From Candidatus Accumulibacter iunctus (GTDB lineage: Bacteria > Pseudomonadota > Gammaproteobacteria > Burkholderiales > Rhodocyclaceae), in assembly GCA_002345025.1 (NCBI GenBank), contig DDUX01000070.1, forward strand, positions 151,411 through 157,144: 5,734 nucleotides of DNA, written 5' to 3'. The notes under the pieces are model-generated. The model saw only the letters and a list, made by a program, of their open reading frames with translations, ran no database searches and was not told where the DNA came from. This document shows, piece after piece, positions 5,559-5,734 of the stretch (positions are counted from its first letter, which is position 1; every line of letters begins with the position of its first letter). The translations under genes were made by a program, and so were the position numbers.

Positions 5559-5734
5559 TCACTTGGTGCCGATGAGTTCGATATCGACACGACGGTCAGG
5601 CTGCAGACACTCGATGACCTTCTTGCTCTTCGGACTCGGGCACTGACCCGGCTTGGTAACCGGGTTCTTCTCCCCCTTGCCTTCGGTGTAGACACGGTTG
5701 GCATGGACGCCCTTGCTCACCACAACGGTTTTCA
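5559..5734 (-). CDS. ompA: OmpA-family outer membrane protein, C-terminal end (5' part outside window)
   Basis: Only the last 57 residues and the TGA stop (5559-5561) are in the window. They match the end of the OmpA C-terminal peptidoglycan-binding domain: GVHANRVYTEGKGEKNPV at 8-25, then a two-cysteine insert (Cys31 and Cys42), then LQPDRRVDIELIGT at 43-56. The RRV-[ED]-[IV]-E ending belongs to the last helix and strand of the fold, which holds the outer membrane to peptidoglycan in the periplasm. The cysteine pair, likely a disulfide, is typical of betaproteobacterial OmpA proteins, and in that group ompA commonly precedes ubiG. The N-terminal region (barrel or other) cannot be seen, so the exact subfamily is open. 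A strong terminator follows the stop. Confidence 0.9.
   Translation of the reverse strand, partial: KTVVVSKGVHANRVYTEGKGEKNPVTKPGQCPSPKSKKVIECLQPDRRVDIELIGTK

Noticed and set aside
4573..5646. A 357-codon plus-strand open frame
   Set aside because: It runs antisense to ubiG, the phosphatase and the ompA terminator. Its translation is Arg/Ala/Gln-rich with no recognisable domain, and high GC content readily leaves antisense frames open.
1..5734. CRISPR array, tRNA or rRNA gene, insertion sequence or phage genes
   Set aside because: No regularly spaced repeats, tRNA-like arms, rRNA sequence, transposase or integrase motifs were seen on either strand.

Overview
The window looks like a high-GC proteobacterial chromosome, most likely a betaproteobacterium. 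The main reasons are the order ompA-ubiG-HAD phosphatase on one strand, a two-cysteine OmpA C-terminus, and an E. coli-like TrmO. A Rhodocyclales or Accumulibacter-like source is a guess I cannot confirm. All eight genes I can support are on the minus strand, so transcription runs from right to left. The long plus-strand frames are shadows.

Right part (about 3679-5734). The window opens inside the 3' end of an ompA-family gene, which is closed by a clear rho-independent terminator. Next come ubiG (ubiquinone O-methyltransferase), a HAD phosphatase whose GTG start overlaps the ubiG stop by 8 nt, and a 124-residue CbiX-type chelatase. The phosphatase is usually called phosphoglycolate phosphatase (gph), but its place beside ubiG and its motifs also fit MupP, the MurNAc-6-phosphate phosphatase of cell-wall recycling.

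Middle part (about 1949-3618). trmO (tRNA A37 N6-methylation) lies 60 nt after cbiX. A 187-nt spacer follows, then a small secreted Gly/Tyr/Pro-rich protein of unknown function with three tandem 21-bp repeats and a Cys/Trp-containing C-terminal motif. The 247-nt spacer after it has no gene but holds two adjoining inverted repeats.

Left part (1-1948). A 437-residue exported M23 (LytM) peptidase-like protein has a C-terminal membrane helix and an Arg-rich cytoplasmic tail. An ECF sigma factor follows 94 nt later and runs off the left edge just before its C-terminus. Their order and orientation suggest, without proving, a link between an envelope protein and a sigma factor. This pair is the least ordinary part of the window; the ompA-to-trmO stretch is conventional housekeeping.
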